Source: DAOTVC01 sp034437215 (GTDB lineage Bacteria > Chloroflexota > Anaerolineae > B4-G1 > SLSP01). From it: a DNA stretch of 64,000 nucleotides. The position numbers and the translations under genes are program-made. The notes beneath the pieces were generated by a model, which was not told the origin of the DNA, did not search any database, and saw nothing but the letters and a program-made list of their open reading frames with translations. The DNA is taken from positions 5,675 to 69,674 of the forward strand of contig DAOTVC010000153.1 in the NCBI GenBank assembly GCA_034437215.1, given 5' to 3'. Of the stretch, positions 1-6,819 are shown one piece after another (position 1 is the first letter of the stretch; the number at the start of each line of letters is the position of its first letter).

Positions 1-236
1 AGGCGGTCCCAGAGGATGTCGCTCAGCGCGCCGCTGGGCCAGTAACCGGCGCCGAAGACGATGGCGACGGGACGGGCGGGGGGCAGCTCTCCGGGTCCGT
101 AGATGGCATTCGAGTAGCGCCCCGTCAGGGTCCAGAGGGTCCAGCCCAGAAAACCCAGCCCGGCGACGATCAGGGCGAGCAGGACGTAGAACGCCCGCCG
201 CAGCCGGGGGCGCTGGTGTAACCGCAGGCGTCTCAT
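1..236 (-). CDS. SanA/YdcF-like DUF218 membrane protein, C-terminus cut off by the window edge
   Basis: The visible 78 residues begin MRRLRLHQRP, followed by one membrane segment (about residues 16-37) and then PVAIVFGAGYWPSGALSD. The VAIVFGAG..W..G..S motif is typical of the DUF218 fold of SanA/ElyC/YdcF proteins, which sit in the membrane and act in envelope integrity by an unclear mechanism. The start codon overlaps the stop of the upstream gene by one base (TGATG), so the two are probably translationally coupled. The rest of the protein lies outside the window, so catalytic or binding residues cannot be checked. Confidence 0.7.
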   Translation of the reverse strand, partial: MRRLRLHQRPRLRRAFYVLLALIVAGLGFLGWTLWTLTGRYSNAIYGPGELPPARPVAIVFGAGYWPSGALSDILWDR

Positions 237-1603
237 CACCACCGGGTCTCCCCGGCCAGGGTGTGCACGGCGTCCCGGTCCGTCCCCCAGACCAGCCAGA
301 CCTTCTCACCGCGGCGGCGGAGGAAGGTCGCGCCGTTGCGGCCCTCCGACCAGATACCGACAGGGGTATTGGGGGGCAAGGGCTCCTCGCGCACGCCCCG
401 TATCCGCGCGGGCAAGAGCGTGCTCATCTGAGCAGCGAAGGCCTCCGCCTGCTCGCGGGAGTCCCACCGCGTCTGCCAGAGGAGCACCTCTTCGTCCTCC
501 GGTCCCACCCAGAGCTGGAGGAGATCCCCGTCCCAGCCGTCGAGGGTTCTGGTCAGCGTCCCGCCCGCCCAGGTCTCCAGGGTGAAGTGCATGAGGGCTT
601 GGCCCACCGTCCAGCTCTGGGTGATCTCCCACCCCGCTGCCATTTCGGCGGCGACGGGCTCGAGGAGGGTGAAGGCGCCCCCCTCGCCGTAGCGCTCGGG
701 GTGTAGGAGCTGCTCCGTGGTGCGGGGAGGACGCACCATGATCTCTTCCATGGCTTGACTGCCTTCCGTCTCGTAGATGGCGGCGGCAAACTCGCTGCCC
801 AGCTCCATGGGCAGGCGAGCCAGGGCTTCCAGCGTGGGGTTCTCACCCTGCCAGCGGGGCAGCACGGCAGCGGCAACCATCTCCGTGAGCGCTTTGGCGC
901 GTCGTGAGCCCGGCTGGACGTCCGCGTAGCGCCAGAGGGTCAGGAGGGCGTCACCCTGCGCCAGCGCATCCAACGCCAGCCGGTGGTCGAGGGAGGCCTC
1001 GGCTCGCAATCGCTGCAGGTCGCCGTACTGTTCCGGCAGAGCATGGGCGTAACCGTAAGCAACCTGGGTGCGCAGCACCTCCTCGGAGTCCTCCCAATCA
1101 CGGCGCAGATAGAGCTGGCGCTCCCGGGGCATGTAGAGGGCCGCCGTCTCCTCCGCCTGGGATACGACGTCGAGCCGCGTCTCCTCCTCGGGCCACACCT
1201 CGAGGGCCCGCAGGAGGGGCTCCGCCGGGAGGGGGAAGGGCGGCTGCTCCTCGTAACGGCGGTAGAGGACGACGCTGAGATCGTAGAGGTCGACGAGGGT
1301 GAGGGGTGTCTCCCAGCGAGGCAGGAGCCTGCGCGCTTCGGAGATGTCGCGGGCGATGTCGCCGGCTCTCGAGGCCTCGAAGGGGGGCGTGGGAGAGGGT
1401 GTGAGGGTGACGGTGGGGGGAGCGGGGGTGAAGGTAGCCGTGGGAGGCTCCAACGTCCAGGTCGGCAGCAGGGAGACGCTGGGCATGCTGCGCATTGTCG
1501 TCGTCACCGTCCACGTCAGCAGCGCCGCCGCGGTCACGAGGACCAGCGTCAGGCTGCCGATGATCAGCCGTTGGCGGGGATTCAGAGTTCGAAGCCAGCC
1601 CAT
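236..1603 (-). CDS. Membrane-anchored peptidase-like protein lacking the zinc motif
   Basis: This 455-residue protein has a short basic N-terminus, a membrane segment at about residues 13-36 and a Thr/Pro-rich linker (about 48-75), followed by a large outer domain. The outer domain resembles uncharacterised Chloroflexota/archaeal metallopeptidase-like proteins. Residues 181-196 (VAYGYAHALPEQYGDL) sit where such proteins carry an HExxH helix, and PPRTTEQLLHPERY at 292-305 matches their later conserved block. Here the first His and the Glu are replaced (Y183, G184) and only H187 remains, so zinc proteolysis is unlikely. The gene overlaps the end of rph by 22 bases and is followed by the SanA-like gene. 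The family assignment rests on motif memory only; the protein could be a structural or binding relative. Confidence 0.6.
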   Translation of the reverse strand: MGWLRTLNPRQRLIIGSLTLVLVTAAALLTWTVTTTMRSMPSVSLLPTWTLEPPTATFTPAPPTVTLTPSPTPPFEASRAGDIARDISEARRLLPRWETPLTLVDLYDLSVVLYRRYEEQPPFPLPAEPLLRALEVWPEEETRLDVVSQAEETAALYMPRERQLYLRRDWEDSEEVLRTQVAYGYAHALPEQYGDLQRLRAEASLDHRLALDALAQGDALLTLWRYADVQPGSRRAKALTEMVAAAVLPRWQGENPTLEALARLPMELGSEFAAAIYETEGSQAMEEIMVRPPRTTEQLLHPERYGEGGAFTLLEPVAAEMAAGWEITQSWTVGQALMHFTLETWAGGTLTRTLDGWDGDLLQLWVGPEDEEVLLWQTRWDSREQAEAFAAQMSTLLPARIRGVREEPLPPNTPVGIWSEGRNGATFLRRRGEKVWLVWGTDRDAVHTLAGETRW

Positions 1604-2304
1604 GCGAGCACCTTTCGCTGCTCCTCGATGAGGGTTGCGGCGCCCGCCGTTGCGAGATCCAGGAGGGCGTCCAGAAGGTCCCGCGGAACGGGTTCGCCCT
1701 CCGCCGTCCCCTGAACCTCGACGAAACGTCCCTGGGCATCCAGGGCGACGTTGAGATCCACCCGGGCCTGCGAGTCCTCGGCGTAGTTGAGATCGAGCAG
1801 CAGACGACCATCGACCAGGCCCACGCTGACGGCGGCGATGGGCGGCTGCAGGGTCTCGTCAGGAACCTCCCCCGCCTCCATCAGCCGCTGCACGGCAAGG
1901 GCCACGGCGACGTAGCCGCCCGTGATGGCGGCCGTGCGGGTGCCGCCGTCGGCCTGGAGTACGTTGCAGTCGACGAAGAGGGTGTGGTGTCCCAGGCGCT
2001 CGAAATCGACGGCGCGGCGCAGGCTGCGCCCCACGAGACGGCTGATCTCCTTGGCGCGCCCTCCCTCCGCCCGGCTGAGGGGGGTGCGGTCGGGCGTGGA
2101 GCCGGGCAGGAGGGCGTAGTTCGCGGTCAGCCAGCCCTTGCCGCTTCCCTGCCGCCAGCGGGGCAGCCGAGTTTCGACCTGTACGGTGCAGAGCACCCAC
2201 GTGTTCCCGCTCTTGATGAGGACGGAGCCTTCGGGGTGCATGAGGAGGGACGGCTCAAAGGTCACCTCTCGCAACTGATCGGGTCTGCGCCCATCGATGC
2301 GCAT
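1582..2304 (-). CDS. rph: Ribonuclease PH
   Basis: This is a 240-residue phosphorolytic 3'-5' exoribonuclease that trims tRNA 3' ends, of normal family length. It begins MRIDGRRPDQLREV and contains the phosphate-binding block QADGGTRTAAITG and the LDLNYAEDS segment typical of RNase PH. A longer reading frame extends upstream to 2472. The start at 2304 is chosen because AGGAGAA lies 8 bases before it, and because the upstream ATG sits inside the predicted promoter (2456-2483). The downstream membrane protein overlaps its 3' end by 22 bases. Confidence 0.95.
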   Translation of the reverse strand: MRIDGRRPDQLREVTFEPSLLMHPEGSVLIKSGNTWVLCTVQVETRLPRWRQGSGKGWLTANYALLPGSTPDRTPLSRAEGGRAKEISRLVGRSLRRAVDFERLGHHTLFVDCNVLQADGGTRTAAITGGYVAVALAVQRLMEAGEVPDETLQPPIAAVSVGLVDGRLLLDLNYAEDSQARVDLNVALDAQGRFVEVQGTAEGEPVPRDLLDALLDLATAGAATLIEEQRKVLAWAGFEL

Positions 2305-2455
2305 CTGTTCTTCTCCTATCTTCCTGAACACACTTCCCACGATAAGCTTTGAAAGCGGGACGACGCTATCCGGAAGGTGCTTTCTGCTGCCCGCTCTCCG
2401 CCACGTTCGTTCAAGGTATTGACCATTACCAGGAATCAGCAGCTTGACGGAGGTA

Positions 2456-2483
2456 ATTGTAAGTAGGGGCAACCCCTTGTCAA
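2456..2483 (-). promoter_or_regulatory. Promoter of rph
   Basis: TTGACA (2478-2483), a 16-base spacer and TACAAT (2456-2461) form a near-consensus sigma-70 promoter on the minus strand, with a predicted start near 2449 and a 145-base leader to the rph ATG. The spacer holds a perfect inverted repeat AGGGG-TTG-CCCCT, a possible operator. Bases 2484-2627 hold nothing else that I can name. Confidence 0.75.
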
Positions 2484-2627
2484 GCCCGGCCCCGAGCCCC
2501 CATCTTTGAGTCCGGAAAGTCTATCACGCGCGCTCCATGGATGGCAGGCAGAAGTGGCTTGAGGTAAAGAGAGGGGTACCAGACGCCGAGGATGGGTGTC
2601 CGGTCGGGGGAGGGAGGGGCTGGAGAC

Positions 2628-2714
2628 AAAAATCGCCGGGGGCTGGTCCCACAGCCCCCGGCTTCAACAGAAGGAGGAGAATCTAACGATCAGTCGAGCC
2701 CCAAACCCCAACTC
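2628..2714 (-). ncRNA. Candidate small RNA 1 with anti-Shine-Dalgarno stretch (tandem copy 1 of 3)
   Basis: The predicted RNA of about 87 bases starts near 2714, seven bases after the -10 box TATATT (2721-2726). It has a 5' hairpin (AGUUGGG pairing with CUCGACU around an 8-base loop), then a single-stranded stretch AUUCUCCUCCUUCUGUUG (about 2667-2684) complementary to purine-rich ribosome binding sites. It ends in an intrinsic terminator (GC-rich stem 2635-2662 plus five U at 2628-2632). Two similar units follow upstream. No peptide of note is encoded. Alternative: a multiplied attenuator or repeat rather than a regulatory RNA. Confidence 0.65.
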
Positions 2715-2720
2715 AACCTT

Positions 2721-2775
2721 AATATACCCTATCTTGAGGGATCATACTTGACGGAAACCTAACGCTTTTCTTACG
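2721..2775 (-). promoter_or_regulatory. Promoter and triple operator of small RNA 1
   Basis: Three direct half-sites of form CGTNAGN repeat every 11 bases (2765-2775, 2754-2764, 2743-2753), ending where the -35 would lie. The last half-site starts 27 bases before the -10 hexamer TATATT (2721-2726), and there is no recognisable -35. This layout is typical of activation by OmpR/PhoB-type response regulators. Confidence 0.65.
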
Positions 2776-2812
2776 TTTTATCGTGAGGTTGATTTTGGGT
2801 TGGGTGCGGTAC

Positions 2813-2900
2813 AAAAAGAGAGCCGGGGGCTGTCCCTAGCCCCCGGCTCCAACAGAAGGAGGAGAATCTAACAATCAGTTGGGCCCCAAAACCCTAACTT
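2813..2900 (-). ncRNA. Candidate small RNA 2 with anti-Shine-Dalgarno stretch (tandem copy 2 of 3)
   Basis: The predicted RNA of about 88 bases starts near 2900 downstream of TATACT (2907-2912). The order is the same as in copy 1: a 5' hairpin (AGUU-A-GGG with CCCAACU, loop UUUUGGGG), the unpaired UUCUCCUCCUUCUG stretch (within 2850-2869), and a terminator stem 2821-2848 with a U tract at 2813-2817. Compared with copy 1, a G-U pair becomes G-C and a U-G pair becomes U-A in the 5' stem, so the fold is retained while the sequence changes. Confidence 0.65.
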
Positions 2901-2906
2901 GTCTAT

Positions 2907-2961
2907 AGTATACCTCACATGAGCGCGCCGTACTTGACGGAGTCCTTACGTATATCTGACG
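2907..2961 (-). promoter_or_regulatory. Promoter and triple operator of small RNA 2
   Basis: The -10 box is TATACT at 2907-2912. Three CGTNAGN half-sites spaced exactly 11 bases lie at 2951-2961, 2940-2950 and 2929-2939. The distance from the last half-site to the -10 is 27 bases, identical to copies 1 and 3, although the intervening sequence differs. Confidence 0.65.
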
Positions 2962-2990
2962 CTTTGTAAGGTTTGGGTTGGGAACCCCGC

Positions 2991-3069
2991 AAAGCAAAGC
3001 CGGGGGCTGTCCCTAGCCCCCGGCTTCAACAGAAGGAGGAGAATCTCTGCGGCCCCGAACCCTACTTCT
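2991..3069 (-). ncRNA. Candidate small RNA 3 with anti-Shine-Dalgarno stretch (tandem copy 3 of 3)
   Basis: The predicted RNA of about 79 bases starts near 3069 after TAGACT (3076-3081). The UUCUCCUCCUUCUG stretch (within 3027-3046) and the terminator stem (2998-3025) are the same as in the other copies. The U tract is interrupted (UUUGCUUU) and the 5' hairpin is weak or absent. It is the most diverged of the three. Confidence 0.6.
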
Positions 3070-3075
3070 GTTTAT

Positions 3076-3130
3076 AGTCTACTTTGTGAGAACCCGCTCT
3101 GCTTGACGGCAGCCTAACGGTTGCCTTACG
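3076..3130 (-). promoter_or_regulatory. Promoter and triple operator of small RNA 3
   Basis: Half-sites CGTAAGG (3120-3130), CGTTAGG (3109-3119) and CGTCAAG (3098-3108) repeat at 11 bases, and TAGACT (3076-3081) is the -10. The operator begins 9 bases after the rlmN stop codon. Confidence 0.6.
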
Positions 3131-3139
3131 CCTGCTGGG

Positions 3140-4192
3140 TTACGGCTCCGTCTGTGCCCGGCGCCGGAGCTGCCCGCAGCCGGCCTGGATGCCGATGCCC
3201 CGCCGGAGCCGGAGGGTGTAGGAGATGTGCTTGCGGTCCAGGATCGCGGTGAAGGCCTCGATCCGCTCGGGCGTGGAGGGCTGCCCTTCGAAGCCGCTCG
3301 TGGGGTTGAGGGGGATGAGGTTGACGTGGACCAACATGCCCGCCACGCGCGCGGCGAGGGCCCGGGCCTGCTCCTCGGTGTCGTTCACCCCCTCGATGAG
3401 CACCCACTCGAAGGTGACCTGGCGGTTCGTCCGATCCAGGTACTCTCCCACCGCGGCCAGGAGATCGTTGAGCGGATAGCGCTGATTGATGGGCAGGAGT
3501 TGGTTCCGTACCTCGTCGGTCGCGGCGTGGAGGGAGACCGCGAGGTTCACCTGCAGGTCCTCCTTGGCAAAGCGCCGGATGCCGGGGACGACCCCCGCGG
3601 TGCTGAGGGTGAGCCGCCGCTGCCCCATACGAAAGCCGTCGGGGTGGATGAGGCGATGGATGGCCTCGAGCGTCTTTTCGTAGTTCAGGAAGGGCTCTCC
3701 CATCCCCATGAAGACGATGTTCGAGAGCTGCTGCCCCTGGGCCTGCAGCTCCCGTTCCAGGTGCAGGGCTTGGGTCACGATCTCCCCACTGCTGAGATTG
3801 CGCTCGAAGCCCATCTGGCCGGTGGCGCAGAAGGTGCACTTCAGGGCACATCCCACCTGCGTGGAGAGGCAGGCGCTGCGCCGGTCCACGTAGCGCATCA
3901 GAACGACCTCCACCTGCGCCCCGTCCTGCATCTTGAGGAGATCCTTGCGGGTCTCTCCGGTCAGGGACTCCTGTTGGGCCAGCACGGGAGGGACGTACAT
4001 CGTCGTCTCCTCGTCCAGGCGCTCGCGCAAACTCTGGGGCAGGGTCGTCATCTCCTGGACGCTCGTCGCCAGGTGGCGGTAGAGCCACGTCCAGATCTGC
4101 TTTGCCCGGTAACTGGGCTCTCCCCACCCGGTGATGAGCGCCTCGATCTCCGGCAGGGAGAGGTTGTAAAGATCAGGTCTTTTGTCTGCCAT
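3140..4192 (-). CDS. rlmN: Dual-specificity 23S rRNA/tRNA adenine C2-methyltransferase
   Basis: This 350-residue radical-SAM enzyme methylates A2503 of 23S rRNA and A37 of some tRNAs. The iron-sulfur motif CxxxCxxC is C115, C119 and C122 (CALKCTFC), followed by ATGQMGF. The C-terminal cysteine near 339 (QAGCGQL) fits the methyl-carrying residue of the RlmN mechanism. The length is normal. It lies 40 bases after the nucleotidyltransferase-HAD gene, most likely in one operon with it and the GntR gene. A purine-rich AAAGGAAAGGG precedes the ATG. Confidence 0.95.
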   Translation of the reverse strand: MADKRPDLYNLSLPEIEALITGWGEPSYRAKQIWTWLYRHLATSVQEMTTLPQSLRERLDEETTMYVPPVLAQQESLTGETRKDLLKMQDGAQVEVVLMRYVDRRSACLSTQVGCALKCTFCATGQMGFERNLSSGEIVTQALHLERELQAQGQQLSNIVFMGMGEPFLNYEKTLEAIHRLIHPDGFRMGQRRLTLSTAGVVPGIRRFAKEDLQVNLAVSLHAATDEVRNQLLPINQRYPLNDLLAAVGEYLDRTNRQVTFEWVLIEGVNDTEEQARALAARVAGMLVHVNLIPLNPTSGFEGQPSTPERIEAFTAILDRKHISYTLRLRRGIGIQAGCGQLRRRAQTEP

Positions 4193-4232
4193 TCTAATAC
4201 CCTTTCCTTTCTTGTTATCGGAGGACCTGCTC

Positions 4233-5639
4233 CTAAGTGAGGGCCTCTCGCCACGCCTCCACGAGGCGGGCGAGGTCTTCGAAGACCAGGTCGGGATGGA
4301 TGGGCGAGCTCCTGATGGAATTCGCTGCGTGGACGCCCGAGAGAACGAGCGCCGTGGGCATGCCCATGCGTATGCCCCCCAGGATGTCGGTGTCCAAACG
4401 ATCTCCTATCATGAGGCTCTCCTCGGCCCGCGCGCCCAGGCGCTCCAGCGCCTGGCGGTAGAGAACGGGCTCCGGTTTGCCCATCACCGTCGGTTCCACG
4501 TCGGTGGCTGCACGCAACAGCGCTAACTGGGCCCCGGCGCCGGGGACCAGCCCCGCTTCGCTGGGGAAGGTGCGGTCGGGGTTCGTGCCCACGAAGTGGG
4601 CTCCCCCCCGGATGAGCAGGGTGGCGGTCGCCATCTTGTCCCAGGTCAGCCGGCGGTCCCAGCCTACGACGACGTAGTCGGCCCTGTCACCCTCTGAGAG
4701 ACGCAAGCCCCGGGAACGGAGGGCCTCCTCGACGCCGCTGCCCCCGATGGGGTAGACGAGGGCCTCGGGCTCGGCTCGGGCTGCGACGTAGTCCGCCGCT
4801 GCCAGGGCCGAGGTGAGGATGTGCTCCGCTGTGACCTCCACGTCCAGACCGGCCAGCTTCTCCACATACTGCTCCGGCGTGCGGCTGGCGTTGTTCGTCA
4901 CCAGCATGTAGTCCAGTTCGTGCTCCCGCAGGAGGTCGAAGAAGGCGTGCAGACCGGGGAGGGCCCGATCACCCCGCCAGAGCACACCGTCCATGTCACA
5001 GACGACGGTCCGCAGAGGGGAGAGGAGGGATGCCGGTTGCTGCTCCCCCACTGCGGCGCGCAGCCGTTCGTAGTCCTCGGGGCGGTCCATATCGGAGAGG
5101 AGGAGGGGATCGCTCACTTCGAACAACGCGCCGTCCTCTAGGTGCTCATCGATGATCGTCCGCCCTCCCGCGTCCCCGGTCACCCCTGCAAGTTGAGGGA
5201 AGAGGGCGCGGTCGAAGAGCACCGGGCTGCCCCGGCGTCCCTTCCAGGCGGGCACGACAAGGGCGGGTGAACTCTCCCTCCAGCGTTGGATGAGGGCCTG
5301 CAGCAGGTTGGGCGTTACGTAGGGCTGATCGACCTGGAGGAAGAGCGCGCCCTGGGTTGTCGGTGGCAGCGCCGCCAGACCGACGTGAACGCTGGTGCTC
5401 ATCCCCTCCTGCCAGCGGTAGTTGCGCAGGATCTGTACGGGACGCCCCTCCAGGGCTTCGATGACGGCGTCGGCCTCCGCTCCGACGACGACGATGGGGG
5501 AGAGGCCCGCCATCCAGATGATGTCTGCTACGTGCGCGACGAGTGGGCGCCCCTCCCACTCCAGAAGCTGCTTGGGACGTCCGAAGCGCGTGGAGCCTCC
5601 TGCGGCCAGGAGTATAGCGCCTACCTCTGACTCTGCCAT
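4233..5639 (-). CDS. Fusion of a MobA-like nucleotidyltransferase and a HAD-IIA (NagD-like) phosphatase
   Basis: This 468-residue protein has two complete domains. Residues 1-200 are a MobA/MocA-type nucleotidyltransferase with the nucleotide loop LLAAGGSTRFGRPKQLL and an acidic metal site QVDQPY. Residues 209-468 are a class IIA HAD phosphatase: nucleophile motif CDMDGVLWRG, then LVTNNAS, then KPEPVLY and MIGDRLDTDI. Substrates cannot be told from sequence; the first domain resembles molybdenum-cofactor cytidylyltransferases, the second NagD-type nucleotide/sugar phosphatases. The start is set at 5639 by AAGGAGGT nine bases upstream. It follows a GntR gene by 37 bases, and that regulator may control it. 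Confidence 0.85.
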   Translation of the reverse strand: MAESEVGAILLAAGGSTRFGRPKQLLEWEGRPLVAHVADIIWMAGLSPIVVVGAEADAVIEALEGRPVQILRNYRWQEGMSTSVHVGLAALPPTTQGALFLQVDQPYVTPNLLQALIQRWRESSPALVVPAWKGRRGSPVLFDRALFPQLAGVTGDAGGRTIIDEHLEDGALFEVSDPLLLSDMDRPEDYERLRAAVGEQQPASLLSPLRTVVCDMDGVLWRGDRALPGLHAFFDLLREHELDYMLVTNNASRTPEQYVEKLAGLDVEVTAEHILTSALAAADYVAARAEPEALVYPIGGSGVEEALRSRGLRLSEGDRADYVVVGWDRRLTWDKMATATLLIRGGAHFVGTNPDRTFPSEAGLVPGAGAQLALLRAATDVEPTVMGKPEPVLYRQALERLGARAEESLMIGDRLDTDILGGIRMGMPTALVLSGVHAANSIRSSPIHPDLVFEDLARLVEAWREALT

Positions 5640-5676
5640 CTTGAGAGTACCTCCTTGCGGGTAACTTGCGGTGTAA

Positions 5677-6426
5677 TCAGGTGCGTGAAAGGGAGAGCGC
5701 AATGGGATAGCGATCAGGGCGGTAGGCGGTCAGCGCGTACTCCACCCGCTGCTCGTGGGTGTCGAAGGTCAGACGCTCCAGGGTCAGCAGGGCGGCCGGG
5801 GACTCCAACTGCATGAGCTCGCACTCCCGGGGGGTGGCCAGGCGAGCGCTGACGGTCTGCTCGGCGTGTGCCAGCTGAACGTGCAGCTCCTGTTCGAGTA
5901 TCGTGTAGAGGGAGAACTTGCTGAAGTCGTGCTCCAGAAGGTGCGGGCAGCAGTCGTAGGGCGTGTAGGTAAGCGCGATCCCCACCGGCAGAAAGTCGTT
6001 GAGCAGGCGCAGACGCTCCAGTACGTGCACCTTGGTTCCCATGCGCAGGGCTAGCTGTGCGGCTATGGTACGGTCGGCCTCGATGGTCTCTCTGCGCAGC
6101 ACCCGGGTAGTGTAGACGAGCCCGTAACCTTCCATCTCCTCGGCAAAGCCGAGAAGCTTCAAGCTCGAATGCTTGCGACGGGGCGCCACGAAGATGCCGG
6201 CACCCGGACGGGTGTAGATCAATCCCTCCTGAAGGAGCATCTGTAATGCCTTGCGCACTGTCTGGCGGCTGATGCCGTACTTGGCCGCCAGATTGCGCTC
6301 CGAGGGCAGCGTCTCTCCCGTGCGCAGAGTGCCCGCCAGGATGAGCGTCCGCAGGCGGTGGTGCAACTGTTCGTAGAGCGGCACCTTACTATTCGCGTCA
6401 AGATTGAATGACATGTCGAGTTTCAT
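5677..6426 (-). CDS. GntR/HutC-family transcriptional regulator
   Basis: This 249-residue regulator has an N-terminal winged helix at about residues 12-78 (VPLYEQLHHRLRTLI, LPSERNLAAKYGISRQTVRKAL, GLIYTRPGAGIFV). A C-terminal UTRA ligand domain follows (about 95-245; ERLRLLNDFLPVGIALTYTPYD and VEYALTAYRPDRYPI). Such proteins are usually repressors released by a sugar phosphate or similar small molecule; the ligand is unknown. It is first in a likely three-gene operon. GAGG lies six bases before the ATG and the leader is very short. Confidence 0.9.
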   Translation of the reverse strand: MKLDMSFNLDANSKVPLYEQLHHRLRTLILAGTLRTGETLPSERNLAAKYGISRQTVRKALQMLLQEGLIYTRPGAGIFVAPRRKHSSLKLLGFAEEMEGYGLVYTTRVLRRETIEADRTIAAQLALRMGTKVHVLERLRLLNDFLPVGIALTYTPYDCCPHLLEHDFSKFSLYTILEQELHVQLAHAEQTVSARLATPRECELMQLESPAALLTLERLTFDTHEQRVEYALTAYRPDRYPIALSLSRT

Positions 6427-6440
6427 AGGTCCTCAGAACC

Positions 6441-6468
6441 ATTATAGGCAAGGAACGTAGAGGGTCAA
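6441..6468 (-). promoter_or_regulatory. Promoter of the GntR operon
   Basis: TTGACC (6463-6468), a 16-base spacer and TATAAT (6441-6446) lie 14 bases before the GntR start codon, giving a leader of only 7-8 bases. The MITE copy at 6499-6618 lies just upstream. Confidence 0.75.
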
Positions 6469-6489
6469 AGTGAGTGCGTGCCCTATGGT

Positions 6490-6627
6490 TTCTCATATGG
6501 GTGTGTTTCACTTGAGTTAAACCGAGGCGTGAAACGTGAAACGTAAACCGTGAGGTCCTCACGTTTCACGCTTTACGTTTCAGCCGCGGATAGCTCACAA
6601 CTGGATTGAAACACACCCTTCTCATAT
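6490..6627. mobile_element. Palindromic MITE family A, copy 1, with 9-bp target duplication
   Basis: A 120-bp element (6499-6618) begins GGGTGTGTTTCA and ends with its exact inverse. It contains a large internal palindrome centred near GTGAGGTCCTCAC. It is flanked by a perfect 9-bp direct repeat TTCTCATAT (6490-6498 and 6619-6627), which shows insertion by a transposase. It has no coding capacity. Copies 2 and 3 lie at 18800-18906 and 22472-22584. Confidence 0.85.
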
Positions 6628-6632
6628 CTGAA

Positions 6633-6757
6633 GGGCTATCGCACTTGGCTGAAAAGTGCTCGTAGCCCCCGTCTCGGGGGCGAATCTGGCGGGAAAAGCC
6701 GGTTTTTTTGCCCAAGCACCCCGGGGACGGGGCTACGAGCGTTAAATGCGATAGTCC
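6633..6757. repeat. Second palindromic element with long imperfect inverted arms
   Basis: The left arm starts GGGCTATCGCA and contains GCTCGTAGCCCCCGTC. The right arm read inverted starts GGACTATCGCA and contains GCTCGTAGCCCCGTC. The arms differ mainly by an 8-base length difference. The centre holds a small stem (CTGGC with GCCGG) followed by seven T, a terminator-like structure on the plus strand. No target duplication is visible. It could be another MITE or a transcribed structured element. Confidence 0.55.
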
Positions 6758-6768
6758 TAGCTAGGGCG

Positions 6769-6797
6769 TTGTGGCCTACCTCAGGACGTGCTATACT
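6769..6797 (+). promoter_or_regulatory. Promoter of the FtsB-like gene
   Basis: TTGTGG (6769-6774), a 17-base spacer and TATACT (6792-6797), with the predicted start about 16 bases before the ATG at 6820. Confidence 0.65.
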
Positions 6798-6819
6798 ACT
6801 TCAAGACAAGGGAGGTCTT

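Noticed and set aside
2635..3130. CRISPR-like array because of regularly spaced repeats
   Set aside because: The units are about 185 bp with internal promoter and terminator structure and only three copies. There are no 28-37 bp repeats with unique spacers and no cas genes.
2721..3130. Plus-strand promoters using TTGACG (2748, 2934, 3103) as -35
   Set aside because: No acceptable -10 lies 16-18 bases downstream on the plus strand in any copy, whereas the minus strand has -10 boxes at a constant distance and terminators.
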